Shown in pieces: positions 20,222 to 31,200 of a DNA stretch of 64,000 nt. How positions within the stretch are numbered: the stretch's first letter is position 1; each line of letters opens with the position of its first letter. The DNA comes from Seminavis robusta (lineage: Eukaryota; Bacillariophyta; Bacillariophyceae; Naviculales; Naviculaceae). The DNA lies in contig CAICTM010000041.1 of assembly GCA_903772945.1 (NCBI GenBank), positions 91,766 through 155,765 on the forward strand, written 5' to 3'. The translations under genes were made by a program, and so were the position numbers. Below the pieces are notes generated by a model. That model was not told the origin of the DNA, did no database searches, and worked only from the letters and a program-made list of their open reading frames with translations.

Positions 20222-23200
20222 ATGAAGGCATTCCTCGTCACCTCGAAGCTTACGCTGCTGTTGCAGCTGCTCTGGCACTCTGCATCTATACCCGCACCGG
20301 TGACAGCACTGGGACTCATCAAGGTTCGTTACGGATACTTCCCAGAGGCGCGTCCTATACATGCCGCGTGCGCTCGTGGATTCTTTGACTTCTACGATGC
20401 CCCCACGGAGACGACGTACATGGTTGCATGCTACCCGCAGACTTCGGGTGGATACGCTGCAAGTCGTTTGGACAATAGCCAGCTACATATCGCCAATCTG
20501 GGGAGCACACCCGCTGCAATGGCCATCGCTCGAGGCATTGACATTCAAGTACTGTACGTATCCCACTATATGGGAGAATCTCAGGGCATCTACGTCCGGC
20601 CCTCCAACCCTCCGTACAAAGCCATTCAAACGCCCTTCGACCTCGAGGGGCGCACCATTGCGGTTCCCTTTGGGTCCACGATGCACTACCAGGTACTATT
20701 CCTCGTTGATCTATTTGGGCTGGCTGGGTCAGTCAAGCTCCTTGACTTGTCACCCACTCAGATCATCGAAGCGTGGAATGCCAACGAAATTGATGCTGGC
20801 GCGTGTTGGGGACTTGCACGAGATCACTTGCTGACGAACGGCAAAGCTGAAACGCTTTTGACGGCAGCAGATTTGGCAAATTGGGGAAGACCCACCTTTG
20901 TGGTAGTGGCCGCCACGCGACAATTCGCGTCCAAACATACAAACTTTATCAATCACTTTGTTGCCATTCTCAGCAGACTCAACGATAGCTTCATTGATCG
21001 ATTGGGAGGGAGCGACATTCAGAACGTGCTGAGATGGGAAGGACAACAAACGTTGGCAGGAAGTTCGTACATGCCTTCATTGGTCGATGCATTGATGTTT
21101 CCGCAAGAAACACCTCGCAATCCATCTCGAAGCAGCCTTATCAAACAAAGAAATTTCCTCGAGCTCTTCCACCAACTACCCGCAGGTCTCCAATTGTCGT
21201 GTAACTATTTGGGACCCATGCCCGGAGCTTGCACCAAGCCAACGTTGGTGCACGAAACACTCAAAGATACTGCGAACTTCTTGTTGGGTCAAAAGGTCAT
21301 TGCCACGTTGGGGAGACTCGAGCAACTGTCGGATGATGCAAATGGATGTCAACAGAATCCAAACTCTTCGTCAGTCACGCCATTTTGTGCCAGTGACATC
21401 GTTGACGGTTCTTTCCTTGCGGCAGCGCAGCGAGTATGTTCCAACTGTTATCCAGTGGGGCTGTACGCCGCAGGTGGTTCGACGACGGGCAACGACAATC
21501 TATTGAGCGAACTGGAACGACTCGACGCCCAATCCTTGAAGTCTCGAAGTCTCCGTTTGCGGAAAGTGAGGTTGGACGGAGGCCCCAAGGCGACTCAACG
21601 TGCCAAGGTGTGAAAAAAATAGCAGGAGATGCACCAAACACGGTCCAAGGTTCGTTTGGTGATGGTGCTAACGGTAAGTTTTCCTTTGATTCGCCTTCTT
21701 CTTGCACTCCAGCTTGTCGTGCACACCTGCTGAACATGACGGCCACTCTCATGTGCTCAACTGTCGCCACGTCGTCTCACTATAGGTCTACCTGGAAAGA
21801 GTTATTCCGACAACCTGAATTGTTGGTGGGAAATTCGTGCAGTGGATTGCAATGATCCGGACCAACAAGCGTGCAATAGGTTGGTAGATATCGAGCTGAC
21901 GTCTCTTCGTCTTTGGTCTGGCGACTTCATCCGAATATACTCGGACCCGATATTCAAGAGATGCCAACCAGATTCCACATCCAACGTGCTCGTGGCCCAA
22001 CTTTCAGGATTCCAGGAGCGTTCGTCATTGCCCAACTTCCGGGGAAGGGGGTGTCTCCTCTTCCAGTTTCAAACAGACGGCAACGCCGAAAAGTCTTATG
22101 GGGACAACTTAGGCGATGGGTTCACAGCCATATTTGATCGAAGCGCAAGCCCCTGCAGAGATGCTTCCCACTGCAATGGCAACGCTTGTCTTGATGGGAT
22201 GTGTTCTTGCCCTGGTACCTTGTTTGGAGCTGCATGTACCCATGACCGCTACTGCTTGGGAACCACCCAAAAAGCTCTGAAACCGGGGGAAGTCTTCACT
22301 ATTCGGAGTTCCCTGTCCTCAACCTTGGCTAGCATTCAAAGTGCAGACCCCAACGGCATTGTCAAGCCCACCGAAGCCTACAGGAATGACCTTGATTGTT
22401 CTTGGGACTTGTCAGTTCCGCCTGGCCACGTGGTGAAGGCAACTGTTTCCCATGATTTGGAATTACACGATTTTCTATACCTGCAGACGGGTGCATTGAG
22501 CTATGGCCAGGGACGCAGTCCTCAGTCCTACACGGTTTTGACAGGCACAAATAAAGGTGATTCTGCTGACTACTACCTTCCTTCAGATGCAAATGGCTAC
22601 GCAAGCTTGCATTTCAAGACAGACTCTCGTGGTCGCCGTAGAGGTTTTTACGCAAAGCTCCAGGCAATTGACCCCTCTGGAGTTCAACCTGAAGGAACGC
22701 CGTGTCCTATACCGGGCTACAGCGGGAGAAACTGTGAAGTCCCGCATTGCGTTGCAAACAACGACTTCCAATCACCAAAGCAATCGTCGGACATTGTGGC
22801 TTCCCACGTGCTAGGTCGAGTGGTGAGTCAGGCAGACGGCATGCCAGTCAGAGCAGCTCCTTGGGCTCCTGACGGCGGATGCCTCTGGAATATTCAAGAC
22901 ATACCTACTGAGGAAGTAGTCGCAATCCGCTTCGTCTTCAATTCTCCGCTCGATTTGGAACCGCGGCCCGCCTTTGCCACTGGAGACAGTTTGGTGCTCA
23001 AAACGTCCACTGGAAAGGAAACTATGTTCTTCATGGAATCATGTGAAAGAAACGACACATGTTCTTTCCCCTGGCAGACTGGCTCGTGCACCAGAGGTGG
23101 ATGCGAAGTTCAGGAGGCAGTTGAAGCAAAGGTTGACAAATCTTCCACCATTCGTTTCGTAACTGACAGAAATGATGGTGGGCTTGAGTACCGGTACGCT

Positions 23201-25471
23201 GGGCTTGATTTTGATGCCTTGCTTGTCGAAGAATGCCCAACTCAAGCAGGAATGAAACACTGCGAAGCAGCAAACTCAAACGGGAGGTGTTTTCATGGGC
23301 TCTGCTATTGCGCAGGGGGTGTCCCCTGTGCGTGCCCTTGCGAAGGCGAACCACCCAGCACAGTCGCAGCGAAAGTGGGGCTCACGGTTGGCATAGTTGT
23401 TCCACTCTTTATGATGCTCGTCGGTGGCTTTCTATTCTACCGCCGGCGCAAGATATTGGCATCTCGAGAGCAGAAAAGAATAATTGCAGAAAAGGAGGCT
23501 GAGCTGGAGGCGTTCCGTGATTCCATTGGTAGGTAGGGGGCGTTTCCTACGATTTTCATTCTGCCGAACAGTAAGTTCTCACACTATCCTCAATTGCTTT
23601 CTCTGGAACTTTTAGTCGGTATGAGAGTCGCCGGTGAGTGACGAGTCGAGTCAGCCAGGCAGACGAGTGCGCTTCGTTGCTTTTGTGCAAGCCAAATTCC
23701 TTACCCCTTCTTCTTTTGCCTGCTAAAGTGCGAGAATATGTGCCAGTGCCAATGAAGACAAAGAAAGGCAGAGCATTGTCAAAGACAAAGTCTTTGAGAC
23801 TTTCCGTCACGAAGGAGCCTCCCAAAATCGTTTGGTGTTGGGAGGAGACGACTCATCTGATGGGAAGTCACACTCCAAGTAGAATCTTTGGTGATCCAAA
23901 AGACTGTTGGATTCGCTATGACAAGAAATGCAGCGCCATGCTGGAGGATGCCTACCAAAACAAATCTGGTGGGTGCCGTCCTCTGAAAGGCTACTTTGTA
24001 GATACGAACGCAATGATCCAGACAAAGGAAGCGACCGGCTTCCAGCGAAAGGTGCAACGAGTTGTGTGCAGGAAATCCGTGGAGGGGACAAAAGATCTGG
24101 ACCTTTCTGAGGCAAACTTTAGTGATGGCATGCCAACGGAACTTGCCGGGGAACCTCAGGTTGTGCTGGTAAAGGATGACTTGATACAGATATCGAAGAG
24201 ACACGGGGATTGGGCGTTTGGAACCAAGGTACGAACGAACTCTCCACCAGACCGTTTGCACTTTGACAACCATGCATGCCACGTTTACAGTATCATTCGT
24301 TTTCTGAAACTTTTGACTTTGAACGCGAATTAAGCTGTATCATGCGGACGAAGCAGTTGCCAGGGAACTTGTGAAACTGGCTTGCAAAGACGCTCCTAGT
24401 ACAGACGATGCGAACATCCTTGCTGACACTGGCTGGTTTCAAGAGGATGCAACAGCTGTTCCTACGGGCGACCAACTAACTGCTTTGCAGGCCAAAGTTG
24501 GAGATACAAACGCTCTGGACGCCCCTAGTCACTGGATCCCAGTGACGGATCCAACCGTGGCCGAAAGGCACCCCCTGAGTGTTGGCGATACGGAGCGAGA
24601 TGTCGTTGTTTCTGCTTTTTTGAAGTCCCTCAAGCCACCGCAATTCAAAAAGAAAGTCAGGGTAAGTGCTATTTGACAAGTAAATGTGGCAGCAGGTCTG
24701 ATCTGTTTCTGTCATGAGTTATTTGGAATGATTCTCACGCTGTCGTCCTCGGTTTCTGCATTGGGAAGGTTTCAACTGTGGAAAGAGTTCAAAACCTGGC
24801 CATGTGGCAGAGCTTTGTTGTCAAACGACAGACCATTTGCTGGCGTGAAACAGAGATGCTCGATGATGGCTCCTCGAAGGATGTACAAAAACGTGCTCTC
24901 GAGCGTATTGAACGGCGGTGGCTTTGGCACGGAACGAATGCCGAAGTGATGGACAAGATCATGCAGCAAGGGTTCAACCGAAGCTTTTGCGGAAAGGTGA
25001 GCAAGTCAATTGTCGTTTCTCTGCATGTCGTCGATTCTTGTTGCCCGTTGACTGAATCACTTGTTTGTTTGGCACTTCTGAAAAGAATGCAACCATGCAC
25101 GGCAAGGGCGTCTACTTTGCGAGAGATGCTTCGTACTCTGCTTCTGAGGTTTATGCGGTTCCTGACAAGCATGGCTACCAGTACATGCTGGCGTGCCGTG
25201 TTGTTGTGGGTGAGTACTGCAAAGGTGTTATGGACGCTCTGACACCCAGCGTTCGAGACTCCGCGACGAATATCCTCTACGACTGCACGGTTGGATTGCT
25301 TCCGAACGACACCATGGCCAACCCCTCGATTTACGTCACATACCACGACGCCCAGGCTTATCCAGAGGTGAGCAAGCTGAGCAACTGTTGCTGCTCAAAT
25401 GATGCATGCGTGGAGCTCATGTCCCTTCTTTGTTTTCTGCGCAGTACTTGATCCGATTTCGGTCTCACTAG
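20222..25471 (+). CDS. Transmembrane receptor-like WWE-PARP fusion
   Basis: Proposed exons: 20222-21473, 21626-21673, 21786-23528, 23616-23633, 23729-24228, 24335-24661, 24769-24996, 25086-25367, 25445-25471 (1474 aa). All phases join; only the first intron is uncertain, as a frameshift near 21600 is the alternative. Order: signal peptide (MKAFLVTSKLTLLLQLLWHS); NMT1/TauA-like periplasmic-binding fold (about 30-330) with SGGYAASRLDNSQLHIANLG; two CUB-like segments separated by Cys-rich EGF-like repeats; membrane helix VGLTVGIVVPLFMMLVGGFL; a charged coiled helix; WWE domain (IVWCWEETT...CWIRYDKK); PARP catalytic domain with WHGT, GKGVYFARDASYS and AYPEYLIRF, giving the H-Y-E triad. WWE domains bind ADP-ribose units; the enzyme uses NAD+. 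The ectodomain would bind a small ligand outside and the PARP would act in the cytosol. Ligand and targets are unknown. Confidence 0.8.
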
Positions 25472-26223
25472 AGAATGGACACAGGTTCATGAAGACTGTC
25501 TGCCTTCGTTCTGTTGCGTTCAAGCAGACGATTCAACCGGAGGATACCGTCTTCAGGTGGAGCTGTAAGAGAGAAGTAGATACCAGGTACCGGTAGTAGA
25601 TCCAGTCAGGCCACGGGCCCAGGCTGTTGCGAGCTTGCAACCTGTACCAGTTCAAAGATTCACCAAGTTCGGCTTCCAGATCTTGCAGTCAACAAACTCA
25701 ATAAACTAGACAACTTCGCTACTCTTTCTAGAACCCTCTTCGCTTGAATAAAGGCACCCTTTTGGGCCTGTTGCATCATCGGCTTGCAAATTTGGATGTA
25801 CATGACAGTGTATTCCAATCAAACGTGCAGATATTTGGGCTTCGTGATCTTCAAAACTAGTAAGTCTCAGCTCTAATGGCTTTTATACGCAGCAAGTCGT
25901 TTGGGTGACGTGTCTCTCACCTGGCACCTGGCGTTAGTTAAACAGTTGTGAGGGAGTGTGCGTACTAAAGCCTCCGAGGATCCTTTTTTTCCAAGCGAGA
26001 AACTGGCGAGTCTGAAACTCTAAGTCTATTAATGACGGATTCAGAGATGAAGTGTCCGACAACAACCGGTAGAACGCTACTTAACAATTACCCGGCATTG
26101 TTTTCCCACTTATTTTACCCGGCAAAGATTGAAGGCCCATGGAGTAATGGCAACAATCTAGGCTCACAATTTTAACTTCCAGCAGCCAAAGTCAAGTCAA
26201 TAACTCCAAGCAAACAATCCAAG
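25472..26223. other. Intergenic, no supported gene
   Basis: Holds the 3' flank of the PARP gene and, near 26100-26220, the AT-rich upstream region of the small secreted gene. Nothing coding is seen. Confidence 0.4.
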
Positions 26224-26854
26224 ATGATGCGCGTTTTGTTCCTCTCCATGCTCCTTGCTGTCTTGATCGCCATGGCATCTGCTTCCCACCATGACGAATC
26301 CGGTCGTGTAAGTCCATTGCTGTTGTTGCTTCTTTGTCTGCTTGCTTGCTTGTCCTTCGTAGCTACTAGCTACAATGGCTCATCCATCCACTCACATACA
26401 TGAATGTTTCAGGCGCTTCGTACCCCTGCTTCCCACCAGCCCAAGCATGTAAGTCCACTACTGATGTTGCTTCTTTTGTCTTTCTACTTGGTTGGCTGGT
26501 TGTCCTTTGTACTAGCTATTGCTTCATCCACTGCCTCTCTCACACACACATACACACATGCGTGCATACATGAATATTAAATTTCAGGAGACTCGCAAAC
26601 TTGATGAAAGTGGAGACAGTGGAGACAGTGGAGATAGTGGAGACGGTGAAGGTGAAAGTGGTGATGATGCTGATGATACTGATGATGAGGACTGCTATGA
26701 TGCGTGCTGGGGTGATGCTACTGACGAAGACATCGATGCCTGGACTGAGGACCAATGGGTTGAATGGGAGACGTGTACTGATGCAGCCTGCGATTGCGCC
26801 GATGACGAATGCGCAGCTGATCCGGATTGTGTGGAGGCTGCCTCCTGTGCTTAG
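26224..26854 (+). CDS. Small secreted acidic Cys-rich protein
   Basis: Three exons, all phase 0: 26224-26307, 26413-26448, 26588-26854, giving 128 aa. A signal peptide (MMRVLFLSMLLAVLIAMASA) is followed by two short exons, the second only 12 codons. The mature part is very acidic: ESGDSGDSGDSGDGEG, then a Trp- and Cys-containing tail with eight Cys (CYDACW; CTDAACDCADDEC; C...C). No family is recognised; the acidity suggests cation binding, which is a guess. An ATG one codon later (26227) is equally possible. Exons 1 and 2 with their following introns are near-copies of each other. An (AAGG)n tract follows the stop. Confidence 0.7.
26308..26412 (+). other. Intron 1 of the small secreted gene
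   Basis: GTAAGTCCATTGCTGTTGTT...TTTCAG. It is similar along its length to the next intron, with shared TTGCTTCTT, TTGTCCTT, CTAGCTA and TTCATCCACT-type blocks. Confidence 0.65.
26449..26587 (+). other. Intron 2 of the small secreted gene
   Basis: GTAAGTCCACTACTGATGTT...TTTCAG. A diverged copy of intron 1, longer mainly through a CA-rich stretch near its end. Confidence 0.65.
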
Positions 26855-27262
26855 ATGAAGCCATGTAGACGAACAAAGGAAAGAAGGAAGGAAGGAAGGA
26901 AGGAGGAGAATCAAGAATATGGGCATCAAGGAAGATGCAAGGACGGTTTGCTAGTTTGCTGGCGAGTTGCTCCACATTTGTACTAGATGGATGTTGAGCG
27001 AGCGACTGTATCATGGCTGGCTAGAAAGCAAGAAGTGTGTGTTGCAGCAATTCCCAGTGACTACAAGCAAGCAATTTTGGAGGAGAACAATGACATGCCT
27101 ATAGTTTATAGGTGCATTACTAATAGAAAGAAAAGTGAATGATTCAATCAATGTACCTACGGAAATTGACGTTTGCTGCTTCAACCACTGTTTCGTGGTG
27201 GGATGACCTCTTGTCCTCCACGTCAACAGCTCGTTAAGGAGAGAGATAGGAGAGCTGCCATT

Positions 27263-27301
27263 ACCTCGGCAGGTTAACTGCCTGAGTTCTCAACCCCTTT
27301 A
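27263..27301 (+). repeat. Dispersed repeat, copy 2
   Basis: Matches 634-670 over ACCTCGGCAG and TGAGTTCTCAACCCCTTTA, same orientation. Confidence 0.7.
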
Positions 27302-27478
27302 TTACTATTTCCTATTCCGGTGAAGCCAAAATATAGGGATAGAGATAGTCATAAGCCAACCGAACTGAAAATTAATTGAAGGTTCTACAAATTTAAGGGC
27401 ACTCAACACAATAAGCCAGCACAAGCTACAAAAGTTACAGTTCCATAAGGGAATGACAGCTGTAAAATTATGGTTAGT

Positions 27479-27630
27479 GGGCGGCAACACACGACGAAGT
27501 CGGGTGTTGTCGCCAGGGCTAGCTAGAATAAAAACCAGGGCTAGCTAGAATAAAAAAGAAGGTTGCAATGAGGGAATGATACGACTGCACTGGGCGGCAA
27601 CACACGACGAAGTCGGGTGTTGTCATCAGG
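27479..27630 (+). repeat. Duplicated hairpin unit
   Basis: The same ~33-base segment, GGGCGGCAACACACGACGAA and on, occurs from 27479 and again from 27592, 113 bases apart. Each copy contains an imperfect hairpin: CAACAC/GTGTTG arms, then CGAC/GTCG, around a GAA loop (27485-27509 and 27598-27622). Both are followed by CAGGGCTAGCT. Transcription and function are unknown. Confidence 0.7.
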
Positions 27631-28274
27631 GCTAGCTTGAAAGAAGACTGCAATCTCAAACATGTCATCCTTCTTCTATCTGCTTTCTGCCGAGGTATCG
27701 CAGCTTCCGCTGACTTAATTGCACGCTTTATTAGATTGTGTTTGGAAGTTGTTTTCACACGGCTCTCTTGGCTTCTAGCCAGCTATTTCTGTCCGTTTGC
27801 GGTCGTTGGGCACCGTGGATCCTTTTTTATTCGGGCCTTTCCTCCCAGCCAACAAGCCAGCAAGGTGTGATCTTCCTTGGCAACATTGGGCTGGATTGTT
27901 GCCTGGGCCCTTGAAGCTTGGAGGAAATCGAAGGGTCATAAATCAAAGATACCATATGGATCCGATTTCAGCCCAACTCTGCGGTGACTACTACTGGTTG
28001 CACGGCTTTAGCTAGCTAGCCATTGTGCATGCCACCATGCTATCTTGCGTAGCAAAGTCACATTCGGAGCTCAGGAAGCAATGTTTACTTCTTCTTCACG
28101 GCAACAAGCCTAGAAGACGAACTTGCTAAGCGGTCCTCAGCCATACCACCTTATCTAGCTAACTAGCTAGCTAACTATAGCCACCTTGCGGGATAGCTTG
28201 CTGTGTTGGCTAGCTAATAGCTGCCAACGGGGTTCCCGTACTTGCTTTTCGTTCGGGTTGGCAAAAACGCGACC

Positions 28275-31200
28275 ATGGCAGAAAAAGGCGACAATGACGG
28301 ACCGTCGGAGCGGAAAGAGAAAGTTGACGTTTCGACGATGAAGAAGAAGTTTGCTCGTACCATCAGCCAAGAGGATGCAACCCAGTCGCAAGCTTCCCCA
28401 GGAGCATCAAGAGCTACGAGGGGGCGACAAGGGGAACCCATGTCGGTGTCGTCTCACTCGAGCAGTGGCTCCCTCCGCCGATCCGCTACGACGAATATCA
28501 CCACGGCACGAAAGTCCTCTCACTCGCCTCAGGCAGCTATGCGCAGAACTGCCACCACAAATCCCCGAGATAGAATGGGCGTCAATGCCACCGCGCTCAA
28601 GATGCAGGAGAGGGCTGCCAAAGACGCAAAGATACGACAAGCAGCAACGGCAAAACGAAGCAAAGCAATTGGAGGCTCGTCCGATCATAGCTCAAGTGCT
28701 CGTCATCGATCACGTAGTAAATCCCCTTTGCGTTCCCACACTTCGCCAGACACGATCGGGGGCATGGTGGGATCTGCTGCCGGTGCTACTGCTGCATCGT
28801 CAGGAACGGCGGAAGCGACAACTTCCAGCCATCGAGGTGCATCCGCTGGGACTGCCACATCTAGCACGACGGCATCCAGCCATCGAGGAGCATCTGCCGC
28901 CTCAACTACGAGCAGCACCAGCACTACATCTGGTCCCAGGTTGTCCACAATTGGGCGGGAGTTTGACAACGACGTTCTTTCTGATCTCCCAGAAGGACCA
29001 ATGACAACGACTCACTCCAATGAAAGAGAGTCCATGACCCTGCCAGGTGGCACCGGCACCAACCGTCCCTTCTTTTCCTATATCCGACGTCAAACGAGCG
29101 AGGATGCTAGTAGATCTAGTGCTGGTAGTGGGAGCTTGCAAAACGTTGCCAATTTCAATTTTCTAAGTCTGGGAAGCAGAGGCAGTGGCACGCGGTTGTC
29201 GGATGCATCCTCACAGGGAGACGGGACGACACCCAACCTGGGCAGTACACTCTTGGCGGATCGCAATGAAAAGTTCAAGCACCAACAATACGTTGATCAG
29301 AGCGTCAATCTTATGGATCCTGACTTTGCCACTTTGGGCAGCGATGATCAGTCCAACACCAACAGGTCGCGCCGCGCACGTTTTGCCAACGACAAGAAGT
29401 CCCAAACATCTGTAATGGATCTGGTATTCGGTGGAGGACACAATGCTAGGGTACGAAAGAAGTCGATGGTCGAGGTCATACTTGGGCCAGATCCGCGGAC
29501 GTTCAAGCAGCGGCAAAGTTCGTTTCGTGATGATGAAGACTCGACTTGTGACAGGATTTTGAGCTTTTTGGTATCCAATGCAAGTTGTATCATCATCCTT
29601 CTGTTGCTCATTACAGCCACACTGATCACCGCCCTTATCCTCATCGATCGAGTGCCAGCAATGTCTAGTCCAACGGCGCCCAATGTTGTACTTGCCATCC
29701 CTTCAACTCCTGAGCCCACATTAGGGTCTTCCCCCAACCCGACACAGGCAACAGAACCAACGCATGCACCTGTAATTACTCCACAACCCTCACCGGCAAC
29801 ATCAACTGTGACAGCAACTTCAGGGGCAGCAGCCACAAGATCGTCCACCAATGTAGAAGAGACTTCGCAACAAACTCAGCACACTGCTAACGTAAATGTC
29901 AAATCAGCCATCAAATTCGTTCACAAGAAAGGAGTCCCACATGACGCCAGCAAGTCAGCTGCAACTGCCCACACTGCTGCAAAGAAGCACAATGACGGAC
30001 TTCGGCCAAAAGTATTCTCGCTCCCCATCAAGCAAAAGTCAACGCCGGCTCCTACTGCGACCCAACTGCCTTCGGATCCGAAATCACACCTGGAATCAAT
30101 CATTGTTCAAAAGTATGGTCTGACAGATCCCACTGATCTCGTGGATCCTCACTCAAGTGCTGCTCGGGCACTCGAATGGGTACTGCAAACGTGGCAGGGC
30201 GAACCAATTGAGGTAGATGCCGATGAAGGCGATGGCATGGACGAGCAAAAGAATGTTGAACGGTACATCGCAGCGGTCTTTTACTATGCAACGCAGCATG
30301 AGGAAAACTCGAATCATTCCTCGTCACGACGACATTTGAACCATGGCAATTCACACGGCAAAACCCACGGTACCAAGGGTGCTGAGGAAGGAACTAACTG
30401 GATTGAAAGTAGCAGTGATGAGTCGATTTGTCAATGGAAGGGGATCCGATGCAACAAGAGAGGGATTGTCACTCATCTGAAGCTACCTCGTGCAGGCCTA
30501 CGAGGGACACTGCCATCGGAACTGCAGGGACTCAAGGTAAGCGCCGTTGTGTGGTGGCACAGCCTTTTGTGCCTGCTCGTTCTAACGGAATGCACACCTT
30601 GTAGAATCTTTATGAGTTGGATGTTGGCCACAACGAACTTCATGGGACCATCCCAGACGAGATTGGCAACCTGTCAACCCTCACCTACTTCGCCGCTCCG
30701 GACAACACGTTGACTGGAACGCTTCCGCCATTGGACAATCTCGTTCACCTTCACGAGATCAATCTCGCCAACAATAATCTGGAAGGACCCATTCCGTCCA
30801 GCTTCAACGGTTTCCAAGACCTGTTGTATGTTGTGCTCTCTGGAAATAGATTTGAGAAAACCATACCAACCTTCACAAATTGTGGCAAACTGAGTAAGTC
30901 TTTTGCTGAGCTTGCAACCGGGTCACACTTACCCATCTCACGGAACGTGATTCATCTACATTTGAAAGAAAAATTGGAGCTGCAAGGCAATAAAATGACG
31001 GGGATGATTCCCTTGGAAGCACTATCAAAGCTTGAGAAGCTCGGTGAGTGCTTTGATTGCAAACCGTGGAGCTGCGTCTTTGTTGCTCTTGGCAATCCAC
31101 GTCTACTGGGTTCTCCTCACAAATGTTTCACTTGTCTGCATAGAGGAGCTTAGACTTGGCCACAACTTGTTGACCGGAACTCTTTCATCCACTGGCATCA

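Larger units (their letters stand above)
26855..28274. other. Intergenic with repeats and hairpins
   Basis: Contains (AAGG)n at 26877-26905, copy 2 of the dispersed repeat at 27263-27301, and a duplicated hairpin unit at 27479-27630. ORFs here have no features. The last 250 bases are the presumed 5' region of the first LRR gene, with CTAGCTAG runs. Confidence 0.5.
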
